Shown here: positions 10,661 through 22,300 of the stretch, in pieces
Position numbering within the stretch: position 1 is the stretch's first letter
How the letters are laid out: the number at the start of each line of letters is the position of its first letter
Notes under the pieces: generated by a model
What the model was told of the DNA's origin: nothing
Database searches by the model: none
Seen by the model: only the letters and a program-made list of their open reading frames with translations
Program-made: the position numbers and the translations under genes
Assembly: GCF_003255815.1 (NCBI RefSeq)
Contig: NC_037689.1
Coordinates: 139,147,435-139,211,434, forward strand
Length of the DNA: 64,000 bases
Source of the DNA: Theropithecus gelada
Taxonomy: Eukaryota > Chordata > Mammalia > Primates > Cercopithecidae
Reading direction: 5' to 3'

Positions 10661-11114
10661 AGGTGTCTGTTCCCATTTTTGTTTATATCATCTGGTAAAT
10701 TTCAGTCAAAAATTTTTACTTTCAACTTTTCTGAGTCACATTGTTTTGGAAGTTTTGTGTGTGTTTGTATAAATATAATGCTATTGGTTATTATCATTAA
10801 TTTGTCCATGAGTCTTCTCATTAAATGGGGAGCTGATTGGACTTACATATTTGTTCTCGTTCGTCATCACATTATGTTTTTTTTCTCTGATTTTATTTAG
10901 CCTGTTTTGTTTCATTGCCTATCTGAGGAATACCAAAGATATCAACTAATTTTTATTCTGCTAAGTTTTTGTTTCATATTTTTAAAATGCACATTCAATT
11001 TAAAATTTTCAAATGTTACTTTTAGAGCCACAAGAGTTTCTTTAAATTCTTCTCTATGAAATATTAATAGCCACATCTGATGCTTGAAATCTTCCTTGTA
11101 TTTTCTCCGGGATT
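10661..11114 (-). other. AT-rich, possible old LINE-1, no gene
   Basis: AT-rich sequence. The part 10790-10900 resembles the complement of old LINE-1, but weakly. The 73-, 87- and 99-codon frames between 10679 and 11468 have no recognisable protein features. Confidence 0.3.
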
Positions 11115-11240
11115 TATAAAACTCCCACAACCACCTTGTGAGACAGGAACACATTTTATCTCCAATTTTCAGGGCACAAAGCTGAAGTTGAGAAAAGTCA
11201 AACATTGAGCCAGGGTCACATAAATATTTCTTGTTAAAGC
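11115..11240 (-). mobile_element. MIR SINE fragment
   Basis: The complement of MIR: 'caccttgtgagacagg', 'tatctccaattttcaggg', 'acaaagctgaagttgag' and 'ccagggtcacataa' match the MIR core and right side in antisense order. Confidence 0.68.
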
Positions 11241-11910
11241 TACATTCAAAATAAGTTTTGGCTGATTCTGAAGGCCAAAGTTACAATAAGCTAAAGTGAA
11301 TAAATGATTACTTCTTCCCAAATTCAGTCCCTCAGTGAGTAAGCCTAATTCCAAAACAGTGATCCTAACTTCGGATGTTTTCATATTTTTATGAAAATAT
11401 GTTTTTATGAATACATCTACATATTTATAAAATCTCTTCATTTCCTGTGTTGTTTTAATGTTTCCCAAGACTATACTTTAAATTACTGACTAAATTTTTT
11501 ATAGGGTTGATTATGTTCCTTATTTTTTCCTATTGATTTTAGAGTTATTTTTTAGTTTCTCCAATTGTTAAATATCTGTGGTCATTTTTGTTCTTCAGCC
11601 ACTACTGCAGAACGTGGCAAAAAATACTACTTAGCTAGCTGTTTTTGCTTGCTGTATTCCTGTTCTCTTCCCTTCCACGTTACAGAGCATTTTACATATT
11701 GGTCCTATCTTGTTATTATTTGTTTTTCTTCTCATTTATTTTGAATTGGGGCCATGGATTATCCCCACTGCCAAAAATAGATGAATACATTTTCGTTGAT
11801 ATCTCTGTTCTAGGAAAATTTTTGACTTCACCCTCTCTCCACTTTGAACAGTGGTTCTCAAACATGGATGTGAAAAAGTGCAGAGCATCAATCACCCCTC
11901 CAGACCTACT
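11241..11910. other. Unassigned, no gene seen
   Basis: AT-rich sequence without a repeat family I can name. The 132-codon frame at 11645-12043 runs into the AluY and ends inside it. Its upstream part has no recognisable domain, so I do not treat it as a gene. Confidence 0.35.
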
Positions 11911-11923
11911 AAAGAAATCTTCC

Positions 11924-12225
11924 GGCCGGGCACGGTGGCTCAAGCCTGTAATCCCAGCACTTTGGGAGGCCGAGGCGGGTGGATCACGAGGTCAGGAGAT
12001 CGAGACCATCCTGGCTAACATGGTGAAACCCTGTCTCTACTAAAAATACAAAAAACTAGCCGGGCGTAGTGGCGGGCGCCTGTAGTCCCAGCTACTCGGA
12101 GGCTGAGGCGGGAGAATGGCGTGAACCCGGGAGGTGGAGCTTGCAGTGAGCCGAGATGAGGCCACTGACCTCCAGCCTGGGCGACAGAGTGAGACTCCGT
12201 CTCAAAAAAAAAAAAAAAAAAAAAA
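11924..12225 (+). mobile_element. AluY, Old World monkey-like, with target duplication
   Basis: Full-length Alu, from 'ggccgggcacggtggctc' to a long A-tail. It reads 'ctcaagcctgtaatcc' (most human Alus have 'ctcacgcctg') and 'gatgaggccactg' in the right monomer, variants I associate with cercopithecid AluY subfamilies. The 13-bp target duplication aaagaaatcttcc is seen at 11911-11923 and 12226-12238. Confidence 0.95.
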
Positions 12226-12238
12226 AAAGAAATCTTCC

Positions 12239-13290
12239 AGTTGCAGTTTCAGAATCTGTCTTTTTTAGCCCAACTTCCAGAACTGGTCTGCATATTTTTT
12301 TTGAACCAATGCCTTGAAACATGCACTGAACAATTTGCACATTTATTATTTCTATTCTTTGTTCAGACATTTAGCTCCTTTATGGGAACAGGGGGCTTGG
12401 GGGACAGTGAGGAGATATCTGGGGCTGTGAGTAGTTGCAGTCAGGAAGTTTTTTTCTTTAGTTGTTGGTCTGTTTCTTAGTTGCTTAGTTTGATACTCTC
12501 ATCTGTTGGTGAAGAACAGCCTTTTTGTGTTTACTCCCTCTCAAAGTGAGAAATTCATTTTCATAAAAAGTCCAAGGTTGTTGAGGTTTTTGTTCTGTTT
12601 GAATCTATGTATTTTTCTGTGCAGAAGGCTGTGGCTCTGATTCTCAAGAGATTGCTTCTACTTCTCTCTGACATTCTGTCTGGTTACAAGGAGGGTAAAC
12701 TTCAGGTTGGCAGGTAGTTAGGTAGGCAATCACATAGGTTGTGTGGCTTTGCATCTCGTCCAGCATTTAGTTTCTCAGGAATGCTCATCTGTAGTGAAGA
12801 AACAAGCTCCACACAGTGCAGCCTACACTTCCTCCAGATCTGCTGAAGTCTAATTTCCTTGCTTCTTCAAATTGGAAGATCTGGACCAAGGTAATGATAG
12901 GGGTTACATAAAGATTTTTGAGTCTTCTTTAAATCTGGACCAAATTATACTGGATCTGAATCATACCTCAAGAATTATATTGAGTAAGAGTCAGTTTTGT
13001 TTCAAGTTTCAGCATTGATGAATTATTTCTGTTCATTTTGGTTAGTCACAGGGTGAGAGGTTTTATAAGCCCACACTATTTCCGCTTGCTTTCCCATAGC
13101 TTATTCAGTATATTGAAAAATTTTCAGGAAACAACAGCAAAACCCTACATAATATTCCTTGTTGAATATCAAATTTCTGTGTTTGACTTTCCATTGGACT
13201 AATTCAGGAATCTCTACATAAGACAATGCTTGAGGGTAAAAGATGAGTGAATGAGGAGATCTTTGTGAAATTGAGATGACTGACATCAGC
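12239..13290. other. Unassigned, no gene seen
   Basis: Mixed-composition sequence without a repeat I can name. The 79- and 77-codon frames (12241-12480; 13101-13334, minus) show no recognisable motif or splice context. Confidence 0.35.
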
Positions 13291-13299
13291 TCTGAAGCC

Positions 13300-13530
13300 A
13301 TACAGTCATTAATAGTAAGTTTCTGCTCTGCCATTTACAGGTGCTGTAATCTGAATTGATCTTTCAACTTGTTCAAAATTCAGTTTTCTTTTAACTTTGT
13401 AAAATAAAAATAACCCTTGTTACTACATGTTGTGACATTTTTAATGCAGATTAAATGTGATAATATAAATCTGAAGTATTGAACACTGTACCTGGCATAG
13501 AATGAGCTCATTATAATATCAGTCTCCTTA
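13300..13530 (+). mobile_element. MIR SINE
   Basis: Plus-strand MIR: 'attcagttttcttttaact', 'gtaaaataaaaataaccc', 'aatgcagattaaatgtgataat' (shown only in part) and 'gtacctggcatagaatgagctc' in the canonical order, ending near 13530. Confidence 0.75.
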
Positions 13531-13619
13531 TTCTTTCCCTTGTTTAACCATCAGTGGTGAGAAACAGCTGTTGATTTGCCAAAATATATGCATAATTTTA
13601 TAAATGAAAACATCCGAAA

Positions 13620-13890
13620 TCTCTTTGGGTGGCCTATTAAGGAATGAGCTACAGGGTTTTTCACCTTTACTACTACTGACATTTTGAGACAGATAGTTCT
13701 TTGGGTTTTTTGAGGGAGTGCCATCTTGCTGAATTTAGAACGGTTAGCAGCATTCCTAGTTTCTATTCAATAGATGCCGATAGCACCAAGAGCCACCCCA
13801 GTTGTGACAACCAAAAATATTTCCAGACTGCAAACTGTCTTCTTGGGATGGGGTGCAAAATCACCCCCAATTTGAGCACTACTGAGCTAG
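13620..13890 (+). repeat. Mammalian DNA-transposon-like repeat, copy A
   Basis: Recognised by 'tactactgacattttgag', 'cattcctagtttctattc', 'ccaccccagttgtgacaac' and 'ttccagactgcaaactg'. A second copy in the opposite orientation is at 17213-17462. I believe this is a non-autonomous DNA transposon but do not assign the family name. Confidence 0.55.
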
Positions 13891-13899
13891 AGAAATGAA

Positions 13900-15970
13900 A
13901 AGGACATTGTGTTGGAAGAGGGTAGGGACTTAAACTTTGAAATGTTGTTCATAGCCTGTAAGAGGCCCACCTTAGCTGTTTCTCCCATTGGGTGAACTAG
14001 GCTTTTTGTGCCTAGGTGTCAGTGAATGGATGTCAGAGCAGAAGGTAGGAGACAGGAGAAGAGTTTTCTCTATTCAGAGGGAATGGAAAAGATGCAGGGC
14101 AGTGTCAGAAGGTTTCAGATCTCTCATGAACAAAGGCAAAACTTCTGTGTTCAAGACCGGAAACACATTTCTCAGCCAAGGGAAGAGGCTAATTGAGAGG
14201 AGTGATCGTGGCTCTTCTTCATTTTCTTAGTAAGCTCCTGAAGGTGGCAAGACTGCAGAAAAGCAATGCATTTAATACCTCAGGGACTTGGTGGTGCCTG
14301 AAATTGAACATGGAGGCACTGGGATGATTTCACTGTGCCTCAGAAGTTATTGAACTGGGTCAGGCAAGTCTGCACTCTGGCTTCCCACGAGCAGGTGCAA
14401 GCAGTGGCCCCAGTGGGGATCCGAGGGCAGTTCCCTGGCTGGTGGGGTAATGTTCCAGGCAGGAATACAGCTGCCTCTGCTGCACAAAAAAATCTGCCTG
14501 AAAAGTGGGAGACAGCAGGTTGCAATAAGCCCCACTCAGCTCCCACACGCTTGGCAAGTCAGTTTTCATACCCACAGTGTTCAGCTAACTGGGTTTCAAG
14601 TGGCCTGTGCTCAGCATTTAAAACTGTCCCAGGCCGTAAGCTTTCCCTATGGACACAGAAACCATATCTTTCAGGCTGCATCCTTTCCAGTCCACCTGTA
14701 AAGCAGGGCCATGAAGCTCATGTGCCTGTTGCCATAGCACACTTCTCACTTGCCCCTCGGTTCTGCCCAATCAGCTTTGTCCTTACTAAGGATTATATCA
14801 CAAATCCCAATTGGGCACTTTTCTCAACCTGTGACTGCAGCCTGAGTTAGACTTCTGCAATGTTCCCTGTGAGGTGGGATCAGGAATGGCTTCCCTCCAT
14901 TCCTGCTGGAATCTGGGAGTGCACACAAAGCATGTCCTGATGTTACTCCTTCTTATATGTTCCTTACTTTTCACTGAATCACGTCTAGAGCTGAGTAGGT
15001 TTGAAGTCTTCCCTCATGACTTGTATTGCCTGGCTCCCCTGTGGGAGTATATGTCATGACAGCAATCTCTCCCTCTCTCATGCTCTGGGGACTAACGGTT
15101 TTCCGTCTGTTTTATGATGTAGTCCGTTGCCTGCCACTTCATTCAAAGGGTCTGTGGTTTCTTTCAGTTCTTATGTTAAGTTCTTATGTTGTTTCTTAGG
15201 AATAAATTTTACAGCATGAATCTCTACACACAATTTTGTCTTACTAAGCGGGATAAGTATGCTTATAATGCTTCCAATCTGTCATCTTGGAAAAAAAAGA
15301 AGAAAATCTATAAATATTTTGACTATAATGTGCTATGGAGGAGACCTTTTCCCATTGTATCTGTTTAGGAATTGATGGGCCTCCTGTATCTCAATGTCCA
15401 AGTGTCTTGCTCAACTTAGGAAGTGTCATCTATTATTTCAATAAATAGGTCTTTGAAAACATGTTTTCTCTCTTTGCCTTCTGGGCTCTCAGTGATTTTT
15501 ATATTTGGTCACTTTATGTTGTTAGATGTATTCCAAAGGTTTCTTTTATTATTTCCTTTTTTTTCTTTATTTTTGTCTGACAGTGTTATTTCAAAAAAAA
15601 AAAAAACTGTCTTCAAGCAAAATGTGATCTTAAAATAAGTCAGTTATGATTGAGTATATTGTTGAAGTTTTCATTTGTATTTTCAGTTTATTCACTGCAT
15701 TATTTGGCTCCAGAATTTTTGTTTGTTTCTTTTTTATGATATCTATCTCTTTGGTAAAGACAGGGTGGCAGTGGCCAGGCTGCTGCCCTGCCACCTGGTG
15801 TTGGATGCCACTTTCAGTGATGGCAGTCTAGGCCAGTGGGTGAAAAACACATGTGCCACATGTGCCTTAGCCCCAGTGGTGCTCACACCTCAGCCTCAGG
15901 TGTGGTAGCCCATGAATGCTCACGTCTAAGCTCAGGTTAGCAGCCAGCTCTTCTTTTGCATCTCATCCTC
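13900..15970. other. Unassigned, GC-richer patch, no gene called
   Basis: GC content rises above the surroundings from about 14330 to 14900. A 171-codon open frame (14335-14850) and several overlapping shorter frames lie here on both strands, as expected from composition. I see no domain and no splice or promoter context. It may be the 5' region of an old LINE-1 or ERV-internal sequence. The motif 'tccaatctgtcatcttgg' at 15276 has a relative at about 16793. Confidence 0.4.
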
Positions 15971-15979
15971 CGTGTTGCT

Positions 15980-16395
15980 TGGCTCCGAGACAGTGTGCAG
16001 TCTGTTGGGGGTGAGGCTCTAAAGTGCTATCTTGCCCAGCCCCAATGTTCATGTCTTTCCCTCGGTTGCAGTAGCCTGTGGTCACTGGTGTCTGAATCTC
16101 CAGGGAAACATCAGACACTTAGTTTGCACCTAGGCGTCAATGCCATTGGGCTCCAGGACAGTATGTAGTTCATCAGGGGTGAGGCTCTGCAGTGGTGCCT
16201 CACTTGTGCCTCAGTCCTAAAAGCAGCAGCCCACGCCTTGCCCCCACCTCTGCACCAGATGCCGTAGTCTATAGTCACTGGTGCCTATGTCCCTGGGTCA
16301 GCAGTTTGTGCTCCTCTTGCACCTCAGCCCTGGACTACTGGGCTCCAGGGCAGTGCTCAGTCTGTTGAGGGCAGGGCTCTAAAATGGTACTTTGT
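15980..16395 (+). repeat. Degenerate tandem repeat, about 170-190 bp period
   Basis: Three units start at about 15981, 16148 and 16341. Each begins 'ggctcc(g/a)', then a 'cagtgtgcagtctgttg'-like block and 'gtgaggctctaaagtg'-like text, with 'cactggtgtctgaatctcc'-like text between units. The copies are imperfect. No family is recognised. Confidence 0.7.
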
Positions 16396-17212
16396 TGTAG
16401 TTGCTTAAGTCTCAAGAAGGGTGAGGGACCCAGCTTGAGCACTCACCCTGAGGCAGTGCCATCATACAATCTCCTGGCAGCTTTCTATGTTAGTTTCAGG
16501 GCCCATGACGGTTGAGGGGATATCCTGTGGTTGGGATTGTAGGAGTCTACGGTGAGAATATGGACCACTGAGGCTCTCTCACCTTTCCTTTCCCTGTATT
16601 TTGGAGTCTCTCTCAGCTCACAGCTGATCCTGGATGAGCAGGCTGCCTTGCTTCCCTCTCCATCTCTGCTCTGAGTATTGCCTATCACTTTTCTAATGAA
16701 TTCCAGTGATTTCCTTTGAATTATGTATTCAAAGTGTGATTATTGACTCACTGTTTGGTTCTTTTTAATGGAGAAAGTGAGTACAAAATGCCTCCAGTCT
16801 GCCACATTCATGATTTCCAAGAAATAATTTTTAAAGGTTTTTAAATACTTTATGTAATTATAATGATTATGGGCATAAGAAGAAGAATTATGGAGAAGAA
16901 TGGAGCGAAATAAAAGCTTCATTCCCCCTGCTATGATATTTGATTATATCTTGAGGTCAAATTGATCTTTGCTGCCTTGGCTGCCTGCTCTGGCTACAGC
17001 TAATCCTGGGCAGGCTTTGCAGCTCCTACCACTTCCAGGCCTACAGCTGCAATCCCAAGCTTGCTCACCAAAACAAGTGTTTATTCATTGTATCTTCAGT
17101 AGATTTTATCTTATAAATATGAATTGTTTATATGCATTTCTAATATATCAAATGCTTTACTAGCTTTTTAATATCTTTATATCCATTTTCCCTGGATCAT
17201 TAATTACTGTTC
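16396..17212. other. Unassigned, no gene seen
   Basis: Contains a relative of an upstream motif ('cctccagtctgccacattc', about 16791) and then AT-rich sequence. Short frames here (67, 60 and 64 codons) show nothing recognisable. Confidence 0.3.
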
Positions 17213-17462
17213 TTAACTCAGTTGTTCTTAACTGGAAGAGATTTTGCCACCTAGGGGATACTTGGCAATATCTAGAGATATCGTCGGTTGTCATAATTGG
17301 TGGCAGCAGGGAATGCTACTGGCATTTAATAAGCAGAGACAGAGATGCTTCTAAGCATCTTATTGGACAAAGGACGACCTCACACAAGAAAGAATTATAC
17401 TGCCTAAAATGTGATGGTGCTGACAGTGAGAAACCCTGAGTTTAACATAATGTGCTCAGAAC
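17213..17462 (-). repeat. Mammalian DNA-transposon-like repeat, copy B
   Basis: Antisense copy of the repeat at 13620-13890: 'cagttgttcttaactgg', 'gggatacttggcaatatc', 'ggttgtcataattggtggc' and 'ggaatgctactggcattt' are the reverse of its landmarks. The 17260-17300 part is the complement of 'ccagttgtgacaacc'. Confidence 0.55.
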
Positions 17463-18645
17463 TCTAAAAATGATTCACTTTCTCAAATATTTGCTGCATT
17501 TTTTTCTTCCGGTCAGAATGTGCACATTGGAAATTCTTCCTGAAGCATTTGTGTGAACAGAACCTATTCTATAGCTGTTAAACGATTGGCAGGGAGGTTG
17601 ATAGATGGAGGTGAAGTCAGCCAAAACTTAACTGATGTTTAACAGCCAGGAAATACCCAACCTGGAAAGTATTCATTCATAGCATCAGAAACCACTAAAG
17701 AAAAATGATATTTTACCTCTGAGAAAGTTAACAGCAAAAGTATAGTCTTTCTAATTAGTTTTTAGCTTGCAATCTAAATAAATGATAAGTACAGAATAAC
17801 AATCAGGTCACAAACTATCATTTAATTTTAAGAACTATTTTCATAAGACTATTGACATAAAAGTGATTTAAGAAAGTGAAAGTTACATTTAGCACAGGAT
17901 TTTGCATTTTTCAAAAGTATATGATATTGGAAAAACATATAACTACATATTTTTTGAATTTGTTCTATGTAGCAAACTTTGCCCAGATCTCTTTAAGAAC
18001 ATTTCATAAATTTGGCATCATTACTAACTTCCCCATGTTAAGAAGATTTTCATAGAAGCAATATTTTCTTGTGTCTCTAAATGGGAGAGAGTGCTTCTCC
18101 CCACTAAATTACCATATTAAAGTGGACTGTTCAGCATTTATTTTCTTCAACCATTCTGTCTAAAATTCAGCCTGATGTAATAGCAGGAGTCCTCCTGCGA
18201 AGTTGGTCAATGGGTAGTTATGCTTTTGTGTGTTTTTCACATCAAAAAACCCCACAAGAACAAAAACAAAACAAACACAAAAGTGCTCAGTAAATATTTA
18301 ATAAATAAATTGTTTTATTCAAGGGGATTGAGAATGGACCTTGTTCCACTGCTTATTTTTTTCTGTATTTTCAACATCTGCCTTTCTACTGGCTAATTAA
18401 CCAGTAGAAAATTTAATGCTGTGCAGCTATTAAAATTATATTACAAATTATAATTATTAAGATAAACTTAACAGTTACACTATTAACCATGGTTTATAAA
18501 TATGTTTAATATTAAATAAAAATTTAAGAAAGAGGAGGCATCAGGAACCACTTTAAAGGTGAACTGTAAAAAATAATGTGATAATAAGTTCACTCTGCTT
18601 TTCCTTCTCACTTCTTTTCTTGTCTCTCCTTTTCTTTCCACTTAA
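17463..18645. other. Unassigned, AT-rich, no gene seen
   Basis: AT-rich sequence with no open frame of note. The one structured item is a 57-bp segment at 18415-18471 that recurs at 19660-19716. Confidence 0.35.
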
Positions 18646-18649
18646 GCCT

Positions 18650-18945
18650 CACAAGAGTGAAGCTTCTTGTCTTTCTCTTCTTACTTACCAATCACTCTTC
18701 CTTCAACCTGGTGCCCTATAGACACCTATCTCTACAACTCAACTAAAGCTGTACTTTGCAAGACCATCAAAGACATTTTAATTATCAAATCCAAAGGTTC
18801 CTTTTGGATCTTTCAGGTCTCCAAACAAATTGCATCTTCTTGAAGAGGAATTTCCTGACCACCTGAGTTAAATCTCATGACATTCTCAAATATATTACCA
18901 TATTTTACATTCTTGATAGCCCCTAGTACTTGATGAAAAAACTGC
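18650..18945 (+). mobile_element. L2-like LINE fragment, left part
   Basis: Plus-strand L2-like text: 'cttcttgaagaggaatttcc' (18836) and 'gaccacctgagttaaatc', then 'cttgatagcccctagtact'. It breaks where a LINE-1 3' end has inserted and continues from about 19080 with 'tctgctcccactagaacg'. Confidence 0.6.
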
Positions 18946-19075
18946 CTATCAGTTATTATACATATTACCCGGGTGATGAAATAATCTGTACACCAAACCC
19001 CCATGACACAGAGTTTACCTAGATAACAAACCTGCACATGTACCCTTGAACCTAAAAGTCAAAAAATAAGAAATC
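18946..19075 (+). mobile_element. LINE-1 3' end, very short
   Basis: Only the last ~130 bp of a LINE-1: 'acccgggtgatgaaataat', 'caccaaacccccatgacac', 'aacaaacctgcacatgtacc' and an A-rich tail. It splits an L2-like element. The 74-codon antisense frame across it is not a gene. Confidence 0.87.
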
Positions 19076-19079
19076 AACT

Positions 19080-19230
19080 GTAGATATTTGTTTATGTGTT
19101 TATTTTCTTTCTGCTCCCACTAGAACGAAAGGTTATTGAGGGAAGGGACTCAGCCTTGTCCACCAGATCCTAAATGATACTTAGTAGACACATATTAAGC
19201 ATTCAAGTAATATCTGTTTACTGACTGGGA
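19080..19230 (+). mobile_element. L2-like LINE fragment, right part
   Basis: 'gctcccactagaacgaaagg', 'gaagggactcagccttgtcc' and 'aagcattcaagtaatatctg' are the terminal L2 phrases, continuing the copy split at 18946. Confidence 0.62.
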
Positions 19231-20780
19231 CTGATCAATTTACCTCTTACATGACCTCTCTGGAACATTTGTCAGTGACAACAGTTTGCTTCTAGATGCC
19301 CCCTTCATGGCTTTTGAAATAGTACCCTTCCTTTTCAGTCTCTTTTGCTAACTTTCCAATATGATGTGATCTGTTTGAGAAAAGGGACTGCTATTAGCAT
19401 ATTTGCTGGCACGTGAAGGACTCTCAAAACACTCATAAAACATCCTTCTATTTGGGCTTCAGTATGAAAGATCTTAACTGACCTGTGTGTTTAAAATGAC
19501 GTGTATTGAAAGAAGTATTATTTTTGGGCCACGAAGATGCGTAAATATTTCTAGTGTGATAATTAGGTATTGAGAAACTTGGAAGTGTATGAATAGATAA
19601 ATTGCTTAGTACTATGAACTGTAGTGTTTTGGTACTTGGTCGGTACCATTACTTGATTGAATGCTGTGCAGCTGTTAAAATTATATTACAAATTATAATT
19701 ACTAAGATAAACTTAAATTATTTGTTATAAGTTAACAAGGCATGACACAATATTGTGCATAGAATATAAGTACAACTTTATAAAACGTATGCAACAATGA
19801 AAACTAGCAAGGAATGAAACTTGCTAAGTTTTTGTTTCAATGATTTTGTTTCATTGTTTCAATGAAACAATGAAAACTATAACAGAGACTGTAATAGTAG
19901 CTGAGTCATTTTATGGAATTTCAGATGTTTGTTCTTTTCCAAATTCTCTGTAGCCTTTTGATTTTCGTATGTTTTAAAAACAATTCAAAGCTGAATACAC
20001 TTTAAGCATCCTGTAAAACTTGGAATGAACTTGTGTTGAAATGTCAGAAGAGGTTAGTGGTAGGTGTTGTCATGTTTGTTCAAGAAAGAGAGGTTAGTGA
20101 TGGTGGTGGCATCTTTGTTCAAGAAAGAAATATGTCCCCTATTATTCATGGCCTTTGTGATTTCCTTTGTGTTTAGTGTATTCCACAAGTAGATTCTCCT
20201 CTCAAGGTATCGCACCCTGGAAATATAAATAAAGACTTAAATTACTCCCATGAAAGTGACTTCTTCTAGCTTACGCAATGAATCACTGGCAGACCTGGGA
20301 ATGAAACCCCTCAATTTACACTCTTAGACTTCATAAACATCCCTAAAACACTTCATCTCTCCTACATTGTTAGCTATATAATGAAGAGTTCTACATTTAT
20401 TAGACTATAAGTCTTATGTTTTCCCTTTGATTGCTATTGCTCTAGGTGGCAACAAAAGTCATTCTAACTTCATTTATAAGAGCCAGGTTTGTTTGACACA
20501 CACATTGTGGAGTTTACTAAATTATTGCTTCTTCTCTCTCATTTATAATTTTGAGAATAATCTATGTTCTTGAAATTTATTGCTCCTGCATTTGCAGAGG
20601 CATAGAGAAATGTGGCAATTTATTCATAAAAAGCTTTATCATGGAAATGAATGACAGTAAGTCTCTGGTTCACAAGATGATTAGAGTAACAGAAAACACA
20701 CAAATTCCAGCTTTATCCATACAACAGTTTTCAAGGCTATGTAGTTAGAAAAATATGATTGGAGGGTTGATCTGAGTTTA
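19231..20780. other. Unassigned stretch with local duplications
   Basis: No gene is seen. It holds a 57-bp repeat copy (19660-19716), a 27-bp near-perfect palindrome (19849-19875) and a 40-bp tandem pair (20051-20129). The 65-codon frame at 20551-20748 has no recognisable motif. Confidence 0.4.
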
Positions 20781-21300
20781 ATGTATGAATTCACAGCCTC
20801 TGCAGGCTGTCCCTTACTCTACAGGAGTGAGGCCATCAACCTGCGATGTAGAAGCTACTAGGCCGGAGTACTTTTGTCTCTGCACACAAGAATGACTTGC
20901 TCTCCGCTAATTTAGACAACCCATATACTTCCTTATTAGTGACTAGCTACATATTTTTGTACTGTTTCTGATTTGAATAAGTTTATTGTGCATACATTGT
21001 CCAATTATAGCAACCTTGACCTGGAGAGAAAGCTCATCTTCTCTAAAGAATACCTGTGAGGGAAAAATGAACTTCCTTCAAAATATATATCACCCCATGA
21101 ACAGAATGCTCCTCAAGCAGACATACAACTCCAGAAGAAAAATCAGACATTCTCTTAAGAAATCAAATGGCTCGAGAGCAAAAACTTTGATACCATTTAG
21201 ATGACTGCCAGCATACTCCCTACCCAGATAATCAAAGGCAGATCTCTCTGATTAGTAAGCCTTGACCACATACAAAGAGTGCCCCCATCAGGTTTTTGAT
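20781..21300. other. Unassigned, no gene seen
   Basis: Ordinary-composition sequence with a 72-codon frame (20986-21204) that resembles nothing I know. No repeat family is recognised. Confidence 0.3.
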
Positions 21301-22300
21301 GTTAGTTTGTTTTCATCTTAAATACATGTTCAAAAGAGTATATACAAGTGCAATGTAAACAAGCAGACAGACAGCTTCAGAAGTCTTAAGAAATATAATA
21401 TTACCATTACATTAAAAAGCTTCTATGTGCTCTCTCCAAGCATATCCCTTATCTAGGGATTGCCACCACGTTGAACTTTGCAGTACTCATTCCCTTGCTC
21501 TTCTCTCTGGAGTGTATGATGTTAATATCTCTCAACAATATATTTTACAGTTGTCCCTGATTTTGAAGCTTGTACATACCGTGTCATATGTATAAGTTAT
21601 TCTGACTCTTTTCCATCTGATATCATGTTTTTGAAATTCAATCCTGTGGATATATGCAATTATAGTTGATTTAGTTTTACTGATGTACAGCATACAATTT
21701 TATGAATACACTAAAATCTATGTATTAATATTCTTCCAGTGGGCATTTACCTTGCTTGGTGGCAAATTTTCAAACTTTCTATTGTCTGAATATGTCATTA
21801 TTTCACCCTCACATTTGAAAAATATTTAAATTTGGCATATGAGTCTAGCTTGGTGGGCTTAATCCCTTCTTATTCCCTTGTTAAAAAGTCAGCTCTCAGT
21901 GTAATTGCAATATGTGAATTATCTTTTCTCTCTGAATTCTTTTAATATCTTCTGTGTGCCTTTGGTATTCTGGTGTTTCACTGTTATGTGTTTAGGTGTG
22001 CATTTATTTTCATTTATTTCACTTAAAACGTGTTGGTCTTTCTGTATTTGAAGTTTAATGTCTTCAAAAATTGTGGAAAAACATTATTATCTCTTTGACT
22101 ATTTCCTTGACTCCTATTTTCTACTGTCTGTTGAGATTTTAATTACATATATATGAGGCCTTCACTCAATACACCACGTCTTCTAATTTATTTTTTATAT
22201 TTTAATCTCTGCTTTTATTAGGCAGTATTCTAGATAATTTCTTCAAATTATTTTCCTTTCCAATTTAAAATATCTGTATAGTGTTTGCATTAACTAGACA
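21301..22300 (-). mobile_element. Probable ancient LINE, antisense
   Basis: Phrases such as 'ttcttccagtgggcattta' (21731) and 'tgactatttccttgactcc' recall the antisense of very old LINE-1 3' regions. The match is weak and no frame survives. Confidence 0.35.

Noticed and set aside
14335..14850. 171-codon open frame in a GC-richer patch
   Set aside because: Several overlapping frames are open on both strands here, as expected from composition; no recognised domain, splice sites or promoter.
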